This document shows, one piece after another, positions 6,809-14,417 of a stretch of DNA of 64,000 nucleotides. The notes beneath the pieces are model-generated. The model searched no databases, was not told the DNA's origin, and saw only the letters and a program-made list of their open reading frames with translations. Origin of the DNA: Sphingobacteriia bacterium (lineage in GTDB: Bacteria > Bacteroidota > Bacteroidia > Chitinophagales > Chitinophagaceae); contig JAFKLS010000017.1 in assembly GCA_017304675.1 (NCBI GenBank), positions 124,001 through 188,000 on the forward strand, given 5' to 3'. The stretch's first letter is position 1. Each line of letters starts with the position of its first letter. Position numbers and translations under genes: made by a program.

Positions 6809-8536
6809 TTATTTAGGTGATTTACCCGGTTGAACACTACCCGGTTTTGTTGGCTTATTGGGTTTATTAATATTCCCCTGAATGGCCTCTCTGATCTTAA
6901 GCATGTCCGGATCTCCAGGGATAACTTCCAGGATTTTATCACATATCTCTAACGATTTTACATAGTCTTTTGCCTTATCGTTGTAATAACTCATAATGTA
7001 GAAGTAGTTATTTACAATGTTTCTTTTATTTTTCTCCAGGCCGTCTTTCGTTAAAAAATCATTCTGTTGTAAAATGGCGTCTATCGCAATACCCGGGTTA
7101 GAAGTTGTATCTAATGCTTTTGCAGCTCTTACTTTAAAAGAATATCCCTGTGGTTTATCAGGAAAGGCAGCGATATATTTATCGGATAAAGCCATTGTTT
7201 GAGTATAGTCTTTACTTAAATAGGTTGCATTGGTTATTTTATAATAATCAATTTCAGCCCAGGTGCCTTTCAGATCTGCTGCTTTCTGCAACCATTGAGA
7301 CTGCTCTGTGTATAATTTTGCCTTACCTAACAAGTCGGCAGCCTGGTTGGCATAATTAATTTTGTTCGCTTTTACAGAGTCGTTTGCCATTGCCTTTTCC
7401 AGGTAGTTAACGGCTGTTAATTCGCTTCCGGGGAATTTAGAGAATACTTTCACTGCCAAATCATAGTCTTGCGGAACGATTTTGTCTGCAGGTGCATTAG
7501 AAAAGAATTTTTCCAAATTGCTTTTTGACTGAACAGAATCGCCCAACCTATCATAATCATAAGCATACAATACACTGATTCTTGGCACCAGTGTTAACCC
7601 TGCTGATGCTTCAATTTCCTTTGCTTTTGTTAAAGACTCATTATATTTTCCAGCCTGGAAAAGGTAATCGGCCAGGTAAAAATCATACCTGGGGTCTTTA
7701 TCTGCCACTGAAATGAATTTATCTAAATAAGATTTTGCTTTGTTTACATCTTTGTATTTATAGTATTCAAACAAGGCCAAGTAGCTATCAGGGAAATTGG
7801 CATTGGCAGTAATGGCATCTTCAAAATATTTCAAGAAAACATCTGCATTGTTCTGTGATACATATACCCTGCCCAAATGGTTTAGCGCCAATGCACTTTT
7901 AGGATCTTTGTTCAGTGCTTCCTGAAAAGCTTTTACCGCATCTCCGCCGTATTCACCGCCCAGTTCACGATACAGCACCCCTTCTACAATATAGTTATCT
8001 GCATTGGCAGGGTCTGTGGTTTCTGCCTGTTTTACTTTGTCTATTGCATAATTTTTATCGCCAAACTTGCTGGAGCCATCTGGTGCCTTACCATATGCGT
8101 TAGCACGGCCAATGGCATTTAATACATTAGGATTGGCCTTACCTTTATTTTTGCCTTTTGTTTCTGTTGTTGCAGTAATGGCCTGCTCAAACTTTTGTTT
8201 GGCTGCATTAACATCTCCGCCCTGCAACAAGTCTGTATGAGCAACACCAATCCATATAAAAGGATCATTCACTCCATCTGTAAGCGCTTTTTGATAAACA
8301 TCTTTAGCTGCCTGAATTTCTTCTTTAGAAGTTTCGCCAACGATCATAGATTGCCCGTACCAGTAAACTATCTGTGGATCTTTAGAATTGGCATCGTATA
8401 ATTTCTTAAGAATTTCACGTGCCGATTTTGTTTTGAATTGAGAACGCAAATAGCCTTTTGCATCTTCTAAAGTTTGCGCCCATAAAACCTGTGTCGCCAA
8501 AATTGCTGCAACAAATAAAGAAATGGTCCTCTTCAT
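6809..8536 (-). CDS. Exported tetratricopeptide-repeat protein
   Basis: A 575-residue protein with a signal peptide (MKRTISLFVAAILATQVLWAQ) and many TPR-type helical pairs from about residue 50 to 545, for example AALNHLGRVYVSQNNADVFLKYFEDAI-like units around 210-240. The C-terminus is a Pro/Lys/Gly-rich tail (NKPNKPTKPGSVQPGKSPK). Such proteins act as periplasmic or outer-membrane-associated scaffolds; no partner can be named. It is the last gene of a four-gene minus-strand cluster (TonB-like, 81-aa membrane protein, PstS-like lipoprotein, TPR), and a strong terminator follows. The arrangement suggests a cell-envelope complex. Confidence 0.85.
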   Translation of the reverse strand: MKRTISLFVAAILATQVLWAQTLEDAKGYLRSQFKTKSAREILKKLYDANSKDPQIVYWYGQSMIVGETSKEEIQAAKDVYQKALTDGVNDPFIWIGVAHTDLLQGGDVNAAKQKFEQAITATTETKGKNKGKANPNVLNAIGRANAYGKAPDGSSKFGDKNYAIDKVKQAETTDPANADNYIVEGVLYRELGGEYGGDAVKAFQEALNKDPKSALALNHLGRVYVSQNNADVFLKYFEDAITANANFPDSYLALFEYYKYKDVNKAKSYLDKFISVADKDPRYDFYLADYLFQAGKYNESLTKAKEIEASAGLTLVPRISVLYAYDYDRLGDSVQSKSNLEKFFSNAPADKIVPQDYDLAVKVFSKFPGSELTAVNYLEKAMANDSVKANKINYANQAADLLGKAKLYTEQSQWLQKAADLKGTWAEIDYYKITNATYLSKDYTQTMALSDKYIAAFPDKPQGYSFKVRAAKALDTTSNPGIAIDAILQQNDFLTKDGLEKNKRNIVNNYFYIMSYYNDKAKDYVKSLEICDKILEVIPGDPDMLKIREAIQGNINKPNKPTKPGSVQPGKSPK

Positions 8537-8561
8537 TGATTTTAGTTTATATATTGATTAC

Positions 8562-9476
8562 TCATTTACTCTTTAACAACCCACTCCTGATATTTAAATT
8601 CATTTTACCAGGAATTAAAAAAGAACGTCTGAAAATTAATTGTCCTCTCTCTAAACTTAAAAAATTGGCGAAACCCGTACCTAAACCCAAAGCATTTTCT
8701 TTTAAAATATAATATACGGGCCTTGCTAAAGGATACTGTGCATACGTAACAGATGCCTGAGAAGGTTTGGCATACATTCCCTTTTCTTCACAGGTAACAC
8801 ATTCTACCAATGCCAGGCGTATTTTTTTAAGATCATTCACCTGTTTTTGTTCGTAGGGGTTCCCTACCCAGTTCAATCCAACAAACCCCACAGCATCTGT
8901 TGTATTAGAAACCGCTTCTATTACTGCATTGCTGCCTTTTGCAGCTACAACATTCTTTCCGAAACTTTTGCCATGCAGCACGCTGTCTTGCAGATAGCGT
9001 ACAGTGCTGGTAGCATTTGTTCCATCCATAATGGCGGTTTTGTTTTCTTTTCCGCTAAGGATATTTTCTATTCTTTGTAAAGAAAAAACACTGTCGGTTG
9101 CATGAATATTCACTATTAATGCAACTGCATCGTAAGCTACCGCATCCCATTGAGGTTTATAGGACAATTGATTTTCAAAGAACTTCTGCTCATCTACCTT
9201 CAAACCCCTTGCCACAATGATCATTCTGGTGCTATCGTTTGTTAAATCTTTAAAACATTCTACTTCTGATTTATAAGAAGCATTGATCTTGGTACCGGGA
9301 TAAGAAGCTTCATATACTTTTATCTGCTCTTCAATAGCAGGTTGAAAGCTCTCATCTACGCTGATATTAATAGTTCCTTTTCTGGGATTATCTGAATAAG
9401 TTTGCTGTTTTTGATTGCCATTACAGGCAGTAAGTACAAAAACACCCATTATCACCACCCACTTATATACACTCAT
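8562..9476 (-). CDS. PstS-like substrate-binding lipoprotein
   Basis: A 304-residue protein with a lipoprotein signal (VVIMGVFVLTACNG, lipid Cys near residue 19) and a periplasmic-binding-protein type 2 domain resembling phosphate-binding PstS: GTINISVDESFQPAIEEQI at 34-52, the IVARGLKVDE and DAVALIVN strands, a NATSTVRYLQDSVL segment and GSNAVIEAVSNTTDAVGFVGLNW. No permease or ATPase genes of an ABC transporter lie nearby; the neighbours are a TonB-like gene and a TPR gene. It may therefore act in sensing, or in TonB-linked transport, rather than in classical ABC uptake. The ligand is unknown; phosphate is only suggested by family likeness. Confidence 0.8.
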   Translation of the reverse strand: MSVYKWVVIMGVFVLTACNGNQKQQTYSDNPRKGTINISVDESFQPAIEEQIKVYEASYPGTKINASYKSEVECFKDLTNDSTRMIIVARGLKVDEQKFFENQLSYKPQWDAVAYDAVALIVNIHATDSVFSLQRIENILSGKENKTAIMDGTNATSTVRYLQDSVLHGKSFGKNVVAAKGSNAVIEAVSNTTDAVGFVGLNWVGNPYEQKQVNDLKKIRLALVECVTCEEKGMYAKPSQASVTYAQYPLARPVYYILKENALGLGTGFANFLSLERGQLIFRRSFLIPGKMNLNIRSGLLKSK

Positions 9477-9480
9477 TTTA

Positions 9481-9726
9481 TTAATAATCTTTCTTTATGG
9501 CCCTGTAAATTCTAAATACCCCGTATAATAAACAAAGGCCACCAAACATATATTTTAATACAGCATCTTTCTCTGAAAGAAACTGTTTTATTGTTTCTGA
9601 ACCAAACTTATCTCCCCATACAAGAAATATGCCCATTCCTGTTATTAATATCCCCATGGTTGCATCTTTCAGCGACCGCATTAAAGTATAACTTTTTCTC
9701 TGTTTTTCTCTATACTGGTATTCCAT
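9481..9726 (-). CDS. Small two-helix membrane protein
   Basis: An 81-residue protein of unknown function. Two hydrophobic helices are evident, residues about 25-40 (GILITGMGIFLVWG) and 58-75 (YMFGGLCLLYGVFRIYRAI), with a charged N-terminus (EYQYREKQRKSY) and a short charged tail. It lies 4 bp upstream of the PstS-like lipoprotein and 47 bp downstream of the TonB-like gene, so it is very probably translated from the same mRNA. This conserved position suggests an inner-membrane accessory component of the cluster. Confidence 0.75.
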   Translation of the reverse strand: MEYQYREKQRKSYTLMRSLKDATMGILITGMGIFLVWGDKFGSETIKQFLSEKDAVLKYMFGGLCLLYGVFRIYRAIKKDY

Positions 9727-9773
9727 TTAACGAAAAGTTGAATGTTGGGAACGGGCAATTTAGGCGAATTATT

Positions 9774-10586
9774 TTAATCTGCCGATACAAATGTCACCGG
9801 CACACGGAAATACACGGGCACTTTTTTACCGTTTTGAATACCGGGCTCCCATCTTGGCATTTTAGAAAGTACACGTATTACTTCTATATCTAAATCTTTT
9901 CTACCCTGTTTTACAATAGATAATGCATCTATAGAGCCATCGGGCTTTACAACAAAGCTGGCCAGCACTACTAATTTCTGCCCTTCTTCCAAATCGTCGG
10001 GTTGCCTTAGGTTTTTTTGCATAAACTTTACAAATGCTTCCGAGCCTCCGGGAAACTGAGGCATAATTTCAGCTTTCAGTAAAGGGGCGTCAGAAACGGC
10101 TTCCGGCTGTGGCAACATTATAGGTGAATTTCCACTTGAAGAAACTTCTGCTGTTTCGCCAACAATATTCTGTGTTGCAGTACCATCAATATTTTTATTA
10201 CCAATATTAGAAGAATCAATCCTATCTATATCGTTTACCGGCTTATCTATCTTTACATCATCTCTAACAATAAGAGGATTGGTAACACTTGCCTGTGCTA
10301 TTTCTTTATGTATCTGTTTCTTGGGCTGCTCCTGTTCTTCTTTAGGCAGTATCACTTCTGTTAAATGAGCATCGGGTGGAACAAAGACACTTATGGTTAC
10401 TGTTTTATGCGGTATTTTCCAACTTTGCAGTATTGCAAATACAGCAACTATGCAAAAAGTTAACCCTATTGATTTAAGTAATCTTTTTCTATACTGTTTA
10501 CGTAATTCGTATGCTCCATAGGTTTTGTTTTTATTTTCAAAAACAATGTCTAAAATATCGCTTTGCAAAATGGGTTCAGGTTTCAT
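9774..10586 (-). CDS. TonB-family energy-transducer protein
   Basis: A 270-residue protein with one N-terminal membrane helix (about residues 39-57, LKSIGLTFCIVAVFAILQSW), a Pro/Glu/Gln-containing periplasmic linker, and a C-terminal TonB domain with PQFPGGSEAFVKFMQKNL, VVKPDGSI and MPRWEPGIQNGKKVPVYFRVPVTF. The start at ATG 10586 gives MKPEPILQSDILDIVFENK, the usual N-terminus of Bacteroidota TonB proteins; a longer frame up to 10667 is not supported by family sequence. TonB couples proton motive force to outer-membrane receptors, normally with ExbB/ExbD, which are absent here. First gene of the four-gene cluster, divergent from the phosphatase gene across a heptamer hairpin. Confidence 0.88.
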   Translation of the reverse strand: MKPEPILQSDILDIVFENKNKTYGAYELRKQYRKRLLKSIGLTFCIVAVFAILQSWKIPHKTVTISVFVPPDAHLTEVILPKEEQEQPKKQIHKEIAQASVTNPLIVRDDVKIDKPVNDIDRIDSSNIGNKNIDGTATQNIVGETAEVSSSGNSPIMLPQPEAVSDAPLLKAEIMPQFPGGSEAFVKFMQKNLRQPDDLEEGQKLVVLASFVVKPDGSIDALSIVKQGRKDLDIEVIRVLSKMPRWEPGIQNGKKVPVYFRVPVTFVSAD

Positions 10587-10673
10587 ACAAAATAGTTTTG
10601 ATGATAAAGATTGATTGTATAACAAAGCGCTTGTTATTAGTAAGATGCTGTGCTGAAAAAAATCCACAAAAAA

Positions 10674-10749
10674 GAATTATAAATTATGAGTTAAGAGTTA
10701 TGAATAATTACAGAAGCTCCCACGCTTCACTTATAACTCATAATTCATA
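10674..10749. repeat. Heptamer hairpin between tonB-like and phosphatase genes
   Basis: Left arm of five units (GAATTAT, AAATTAT, GAGTTAA, GAGTTAT, GAATAAT; 10674-10708), a loop containing its own small hairpin GAAGCTCCCACGCTTC (10713-10728), and a right arm ACTTATA, ACTCATA, ATTCATA (10729-10749) of complementary type. It lies in the divergent intergenic region, so it would be in the 5' leaders or promoters rather than between co-transcribed genes. Confidence 0.7.
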
Positions 10750-10766
10750 GCTTATCGTTAACAACC

Positions 10767-10774
10767 TATTTTTG
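10767..10774 (+). promoter_or_regulatory. Candidate -7 promoter element
   Basis: TATTTTTG matches TAnnTTTG, ending 4 bases before the ATG of the phosphatase gene, which implies an almost leaderless transcript. No clear -33 TTTG is seen. Confidence 0.4.
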
Positions 10775-10778
10775 CAAC

Positions 10779-11252
10779 ATGAAAGTATTGATGGTTTGTT
10801 TAGGGAACATTTGCAGAAGCCCGTTAGCCGAAGGCATTTTGCAACATAAAGCAAATGCGCTGGGATTAAGCTGGGAGGTAGACAGCGCCGGTACAGCCGG
10901 TTACCATATTGGAGAAGCACCACATCGTTTATCTCAGAAAGTGGCAATGCTAAATGGTATTGATATTTCGAAACAAAAAGGCAGGCAGTTTACAAAAGAA
11001 GATTTTGAGCGGTTTGATAAGATTTACGTGATGGATAATAGCAATTATGCCGATGTTAAGCGAATAGCAAAGCATGCATTTAACGAGACAAAGATTGATT
11101 TGTTGCTGAATGAAGTATACCCGAATGAAAACAGGGATGTGCCCGATCCCTGGTATGGAACGGAAGAAGGCTATCATAAAGTTTTTGAGATGCTTGACAA
11201 AGCAGCGGATGAGATCATCAGAAAATATGCAGATGTGCAGATTAGTAAATAA
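10779..11252 (+). CDS. Low-molecular-weight protein-tyrosine phosphatase
   Basis: A complete 157-residue cytoplasmic phosphatase. The P-loop CLGNICRS holds the nucleophile Cys7 and Arg13, and the general acid is Asp123 in DVPDPWYG. These enzymes hydrolyse phosphotyrosine, in bacteria often on polysaccharide tyrosine kinases or arginine-phosphate-like targets; no kinase or capsule locus is adjacent, so the substrate is open. hisS follows after 20 bp on the same strand, so the two may share a transcript. Start ATG at 10779 places the P-loop at its usual position. Confidence 0.93.
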   Translation: MKVLMVCLGNICRSPLAEGILQHKANALGLSWEVDSAGTAGYHIGEAPHRLSQKVAMLNGIDISKQKGRQFTKEDFERFDKIYVMDNSNYADVKRIAKHAFNETKIDLLLNEVYPNENRDVPDPWYGTEEGYHKVFEMLDKAADEIIRKYADVQISK

Positions 11253-11272
11253 TATTGCAAATAATTTTTGAA

Positions 11273-12640
11273 ATGGCTAAAGTTAAAGTAGGTATACCGC
11301 AGGGCACAAGAGATTTTTCTGCCGAAGTAGTAAAAAAAAGGCAGTATATTTTTAATACCATTAGAAATGTTTTTGAATTGTATGGCTTTCAACCTTTGGA
11401 AACGCCGGCGATGGAAAACTTAGAAACATTGATGGGAAAATATGGTGAAGAAGGCGATAAACTGATTTTTAAAATTTTAAATAATGGTTTAGAGAATCCT
11501 TCCAAATTTGAGCAGACAAGAAATGCATTTGAAAAAATTTTAGAAGGGAAAAACAATCCTAACATAACGGAACGTGCTTTACGTTACGATCTTACCATTC
11601 CTTTTGCTCGTTACGTTGCCATGAATCATGGGCAACTCACTTTTCCTTTCAAACGTTACCAGATACAGCCGGTGTGGCGTGCCGACAGGCCGCAGAAAGG
11701 CCGTTACAGAGAATTTTATCAATGCGATGCAGATGTTGTTGGAAGCAATAGCTTATTGAATGAAGTGGAGCTTGTACATATTTATGCAACGGTTTTTAAA
11801 CAATTAAGCATTGAGGTTGAAATAAAGATCAACAGTAGAAAAATTTTAGCGGCGTTGGCAGAAGTTTGTGGCGGCGCCGAAAAGTTAACAGACATTACTG
11901 TTGCGATTGACAAGCTTGATAAAATTGGAATTGAAAAAGTAAAAGAAGAATTAGTACAAAGAGGTTTGAATGAAAACCAGATCAATATTATTGAACAATA
12001 TCTTTTGATTGATGGTAGTAATGTTGAAAGGTTGAATAAGTTAAAAAAATTAATCGGCAATAACGAGTTAGGCAATAAAGGCATTGAAGAAATTGAATAT
12101 GTGTTAACCCACTGTCAATTGTCAATTGTCAATTGTCAATTAGATTTTACTCTTGCCCGTGGGTTAAATTATTATACCGGAATTATTTTCGAGATCAAAG
12201 CCAAGAATGTTCAAATGGGCAGTATTGGCGGTGGCGGCCGCTACGATGATCTTACAGGATTATTCGGCGTACCGAATATTCCGGGAGTAGGCATTTCTTT
12301 TGGGGTTGACAGAATTTATGATGTGATGGAAGAATTAAAGCTCTTTCCCGAAACATTGAGCAGTTCTACACAAGTATTGTTTTTCAATTTAGGCATAGAA
12401 GAGGGTAAAAAAGCATTCCACTTAATGCAACAATTAAGAAGTAAAAATATTCGCTGCGAACTTTTCCATGAAACATCAAAATTCGATAAACAATTTAAAT
12501 ACGCAGAAAAGAAAAACATCCCTTACGCAATTATTATAGGCAGCAAAGAATTAACAGAAAATACTTGTGTGGTAAAAAACCTTAGCAACGGAACCCAACA
12601 AACCATAACACAGGAAGCTCTGACCCTTTTTTCATTTTAA
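11273..12640 (+). CDS. hisS: Histidyl-tRNA synthetase
   Basis: Class II aminoacyl-tRNA synthetase charging tRNA-His. The 455-residue protein (start ATG 11273, MAKVKVGIPQGTRDF; an upstream TTG at 11255 is not needed) shows motif 1 in the N-terminal region, motif 2 as FPFKRYQIQPVWRADRPQKG, the histidine motifs ARGLNYYTG and GGGGRYDDL, and motif 3 GVGISFGVDRIYDV, then the anticodon-binding domain from about residue 360. Odd: four exact tandem copies of GTCAATT at 12114-12141 lie within the gene and encode THCQLSIVNCQL just before the catalytic ARGLNYYTG motif. The frame is kept, so the enzyme is probably active. Confidence 0.96.
   Translation: MAKVKVGIPQGTRDFSAEVVKKRQYIFNTIRNVFELYGFQPLETPAMENLETLMGKYGEEGDKLIFKILNNGLENPSKFEQTRNAFEKILEGKNNPNITERALRYDLTIPFARYVAMNHGQLTFPFKRYQIQPVWRADRPQKGRYREFYQCDADVVGSNSLLNEVELVHIYATVFKQLSIEVEIKINSRKILAALAEVCGGAEKLTDITVAIDKLDKIGIEKVKEELVQRGLNENQINIIEQYLLIDGSNVERLNKLKKLIGNNELGNKGIEEIEYVLTHCQLSIVNCQLDFTLARGLNYYTGIIFEIKAKNVQMGSIGGGGRYDDLTGLFGVPNIPGVGISFGVDRIYDVMEELKLFPETLSSSTQVLFFNLGIEEGKKAFHLMQQLRSKNIRCELFHETSKFDKQFKYAEKKNIPYAIIIGSKELTENTCVVKNLSNGTQQTITQEALTLFSF
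12114..12141. repeat. GTCAATT x4 heptamer array inside hisS
   Basis: Four exact head-to-tail copies of GTCAATT (12114-12120, 12121-12127, 12128-12134, 12135-12141). GTCAATTG overlaps make the array partly palindromic (CAATTG). It is 28 bases, not a multiple of three, but the hisS frame is open through it. Confidence 0.9.
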
Positions 12641-12644
12641 TTCA

Positions 12645-12666
12645 AAAAGCGGCATAAGCCGCTTTT
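12645..12666. terminator. Bidirectional terminator between hisS and the convergent gene
   Basis: AAAAGCGGC-ATAA-GCCGCTTTT: a 9-bp stem with A and T flanks on both sides, placed 5 bp after the hisS stop and 4 bp from the end of the minus-strand gene, so it can serve both. Confidence 0.85.
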
Positions 12667-12669
12667 GTA

Positions 12670-13068
12670 TTATTTTATTCTTTGCAATATGAAGTCGTGC
12701 GGCATCATTGGGTATAATTCCCGCTGTAATCTTATAGCTGCATCATCTTTTATTCCTTCCAAATGATAGCCCATTGCATCAATTACTACTCCAACAATTT
12801 TCCTGGCATCATTTCTTTTAAAAACAGCTATCCCCTGAAACGATACGATAGTGTATGTATCAGCAGCTTCTGTTTTTTCCAGTGCAGAGTTCCCTGCTGA
12901 CGAAGACATGACCAACGCTCCATTGTCGTGCGAAACCGTTACATCTGCTATAACACTCCCATCGGGAAAGCGATATTTTCCCAACAGTTCTTTTGATGTA
13001 GAGTCTGTTTGCGCCTGTACAATTGCAAATGCGATTATGCCGAAACATAGTGCCAGTATTTTTTTCAT
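12670..13068 (-). CDS. Secreted protein of unknown function
   Basis: A 132-residue protein with a signal peptide (MKKILALCFGIIAFAIVQAQ) and then a domain rich in beta strands: LLGKYRFPDGSVIADVTVSHDNGALVM, a short TYTIVSFQGIAVFKRND and VGVVIDAMGYHLEGIKDD. The layout looks like the small beta domains (DUF3471-like) that occur after serine hydrolases, but no enzyme is attached here and the match is from memory, so I leave the function open. It is followed 69 bp upstream by the thiolase gene on the same strand and ends at a shared terminator with hisS. Confidence 0.65.
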   Translation of the reverse strand: MKKILALCFGIIAFAIVQAQTDSTSKELLGKYRFPDGSVIADVTVSHDNGALVMSSSAGNSALEKTEAADTYTIVSFQGIAVFKRNDARKIVGVVIDAMGYHLEGIKDDAAIRLQRELYPMMPHDFILQRIK

Positions 13069-13137
13069 ACAAGAGTTTTTACTGATGTTAAGTTAGCTTT
13101 TCTTCTTAAAAAAAGAAGATGAATTTTGTATGAATCA

Positions 13138-14331
13138 TTACAGGCCTTCATAAATAAGCGCCGCTCCCTGGCCAACACCCACACACATGGTGGCCAAACC
13201 GAAACGGCTTTTTCTTCTTCGCATTTCATGCAAAAGTGTAGTAGAAATCCTGGCACCGCTGCAACCTAAAGGATGACCAATAGCAATGCTGCCTCCATTT
13301 ACATTAATAATCTCTTTATTCAATTCCAGGTCTGCAATGCAAGCCAGGGATTGAGATGCGAAAGCCTCATTTAATTCAATAACATTTAAGTCATTCACTT
13401 TTAAGCCGGCACGTTGCAATGCTTTTCGGGTAGCGGGCACAGGGCCAACACCCATAATACTCGGATCAACACCAGCAACGCCCATACTTACAATTCTTGC
13501 TATGGGCTTCAGGTTAAATAATTTAACAGCTTCTTCACTAGCCAGCAGCAGTGCAGAAGCACCATCATTAATACCGCTTGAGTTACCTGCTGTTACTGTT
13601 CCGTTTTTTGCAAATGCGGGTTTTAAACCAGCCAGTTTTTCAAGAGTGGTTAAACGGGGGTGCTCGTCTGATTTAAATACTGTTGGTTCTTTATTCTCGG
13701 TTATTTCTACCGGTATAATCTCATCATCCCACTTTCCTTCGCCTAAGGCAGCAAAATACTTTTGTTGGGAATGAAAAGCAAAATCGTCCTGAGCCTCCCT
13801 GCTTATATTCCATTGCTGTGCTACATTTTCTGCAGTTTCACCCATTGAAAAGGGATGGTACATTTCAGCCATCTTTTTGTTGGTAAAGCGCCAGCCAATG
13901 GTGGTATCGTGAGTTTCTGTTTTCCTGCTCCAGGCTCCATCACTCTTTGCAGTAACAAAAGGAGCCCTTGTCATACTTTCTACGCCACCGGCAATATATA
14001 ATAAGCCCTCACCACACTTAATAGCCCTTGCAGCATCCATAATCGCCTGCAGGCCGCTGGCACAGAGCCGGTTTACAGTATTGCCACCAACGGTTACGGG
14101 AAGACCAGCCAACAATGCAGCCATGCGAGCAACATTTCTGTTATCTTCCCCTGCCTGGTTAGCAGCTCCGGCAATTACGTCTTCAATAACATTTGTATCT
14201 ATAAGCTGGTTTCTTTTCACTAAAGATTTAATCATTAAAGCCAGCAGATCATCGGGCCTCACGGTGCTCAGCTTGCCACCATATCTTCCTATAGGTGTTC
14301 TAACTGCATCTATAACATAAGCGGTTTGCAT
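13138..14331 (-). CDS. Thiolase of the 3-oxoadipyl-CoA / acetyl-CoA acyltransferase type
   Basis: A complete 397-residue thiolase. Catalytic residues are Cys90 (NRLCASGLQ), His353 (GHPLG) and Cys383 (MCVGVGQG). Segments AGAANQAGEDNRNVARMA, DTTIGWRF and MGVGPVPATRKAL are those of the PcaF/PaaJ subfamily, which cleaves 3-oxoadipyl-CoA to succinyl-CoA and acetyl-CoA in aromatic breakdown; acetyl-CoA acetyltransferase or beta-oxidation roles are possible because subfamily limits are not sharp. No pca, paa or fad genes adjoin it. Start ATG at 14331 gives MQTAYVIDAVRTPIG, the normal N-terminus. Confidence 0.9.
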   Translation of the reverse strand: MQTAYVIDAVRTPIGRYGGKLSTVRPDDLLALMIKSLVKRNQLIDTNVIEDVIAGAANQAGEDNRNVARMAALLAGLPVTVGGNTVNRLCASGLQAIMDAARAIKCGEGLLYIAGGVESMTRAPFVTAKSDGAWSRKTETHDTTIGWRFTNKKMAEMYHPFSMGETAENVAQQWNISREAQDDFAFHSQQKYFAALGEGKWDDEIIPVEITENKEPTVFKSDEHPRLTTLEKLAGLKPAFAKNGTVTAGNSSGINDGASALLLASEEAVKLFNLKPIARIVSMGVAGVDPSIMGVGPVPATRKALQRAGLKVNDLNVIELNEAFASQSLACIADLELNKEIINVNGGSIAIGHPLGCSGARISTTLLHEMRRRKSRFGLATMCVGVGQGAALIYEGL

Positions 14332-14405
14332 AATCGTAGTAAGTTTACATTGCGGTGCAAGATAATGTTTCGCCCTTCAAAAAAGAGATACCGCTATTCG
14401 TTTCT

Positions 14406-14413
14406 TATCTTTG
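14406..14413 (+). promoter_or_regulatory. Candidate -7 element for rlmN
   Basis: TATCTTTG fits TAnnTTTG and ends 4 bases before the rlmN ATG at 14418. The position supports that start codon and a nearly leaderless mRNA. Confidence 0.45.
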
Positions 14414-14417
14414 CCGC

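Noticed and set aside
10674..10749. Rho-independent terminator
   Set aside because: There is no T-run after the stem, and it sits between divergent genes where no transcript ends.
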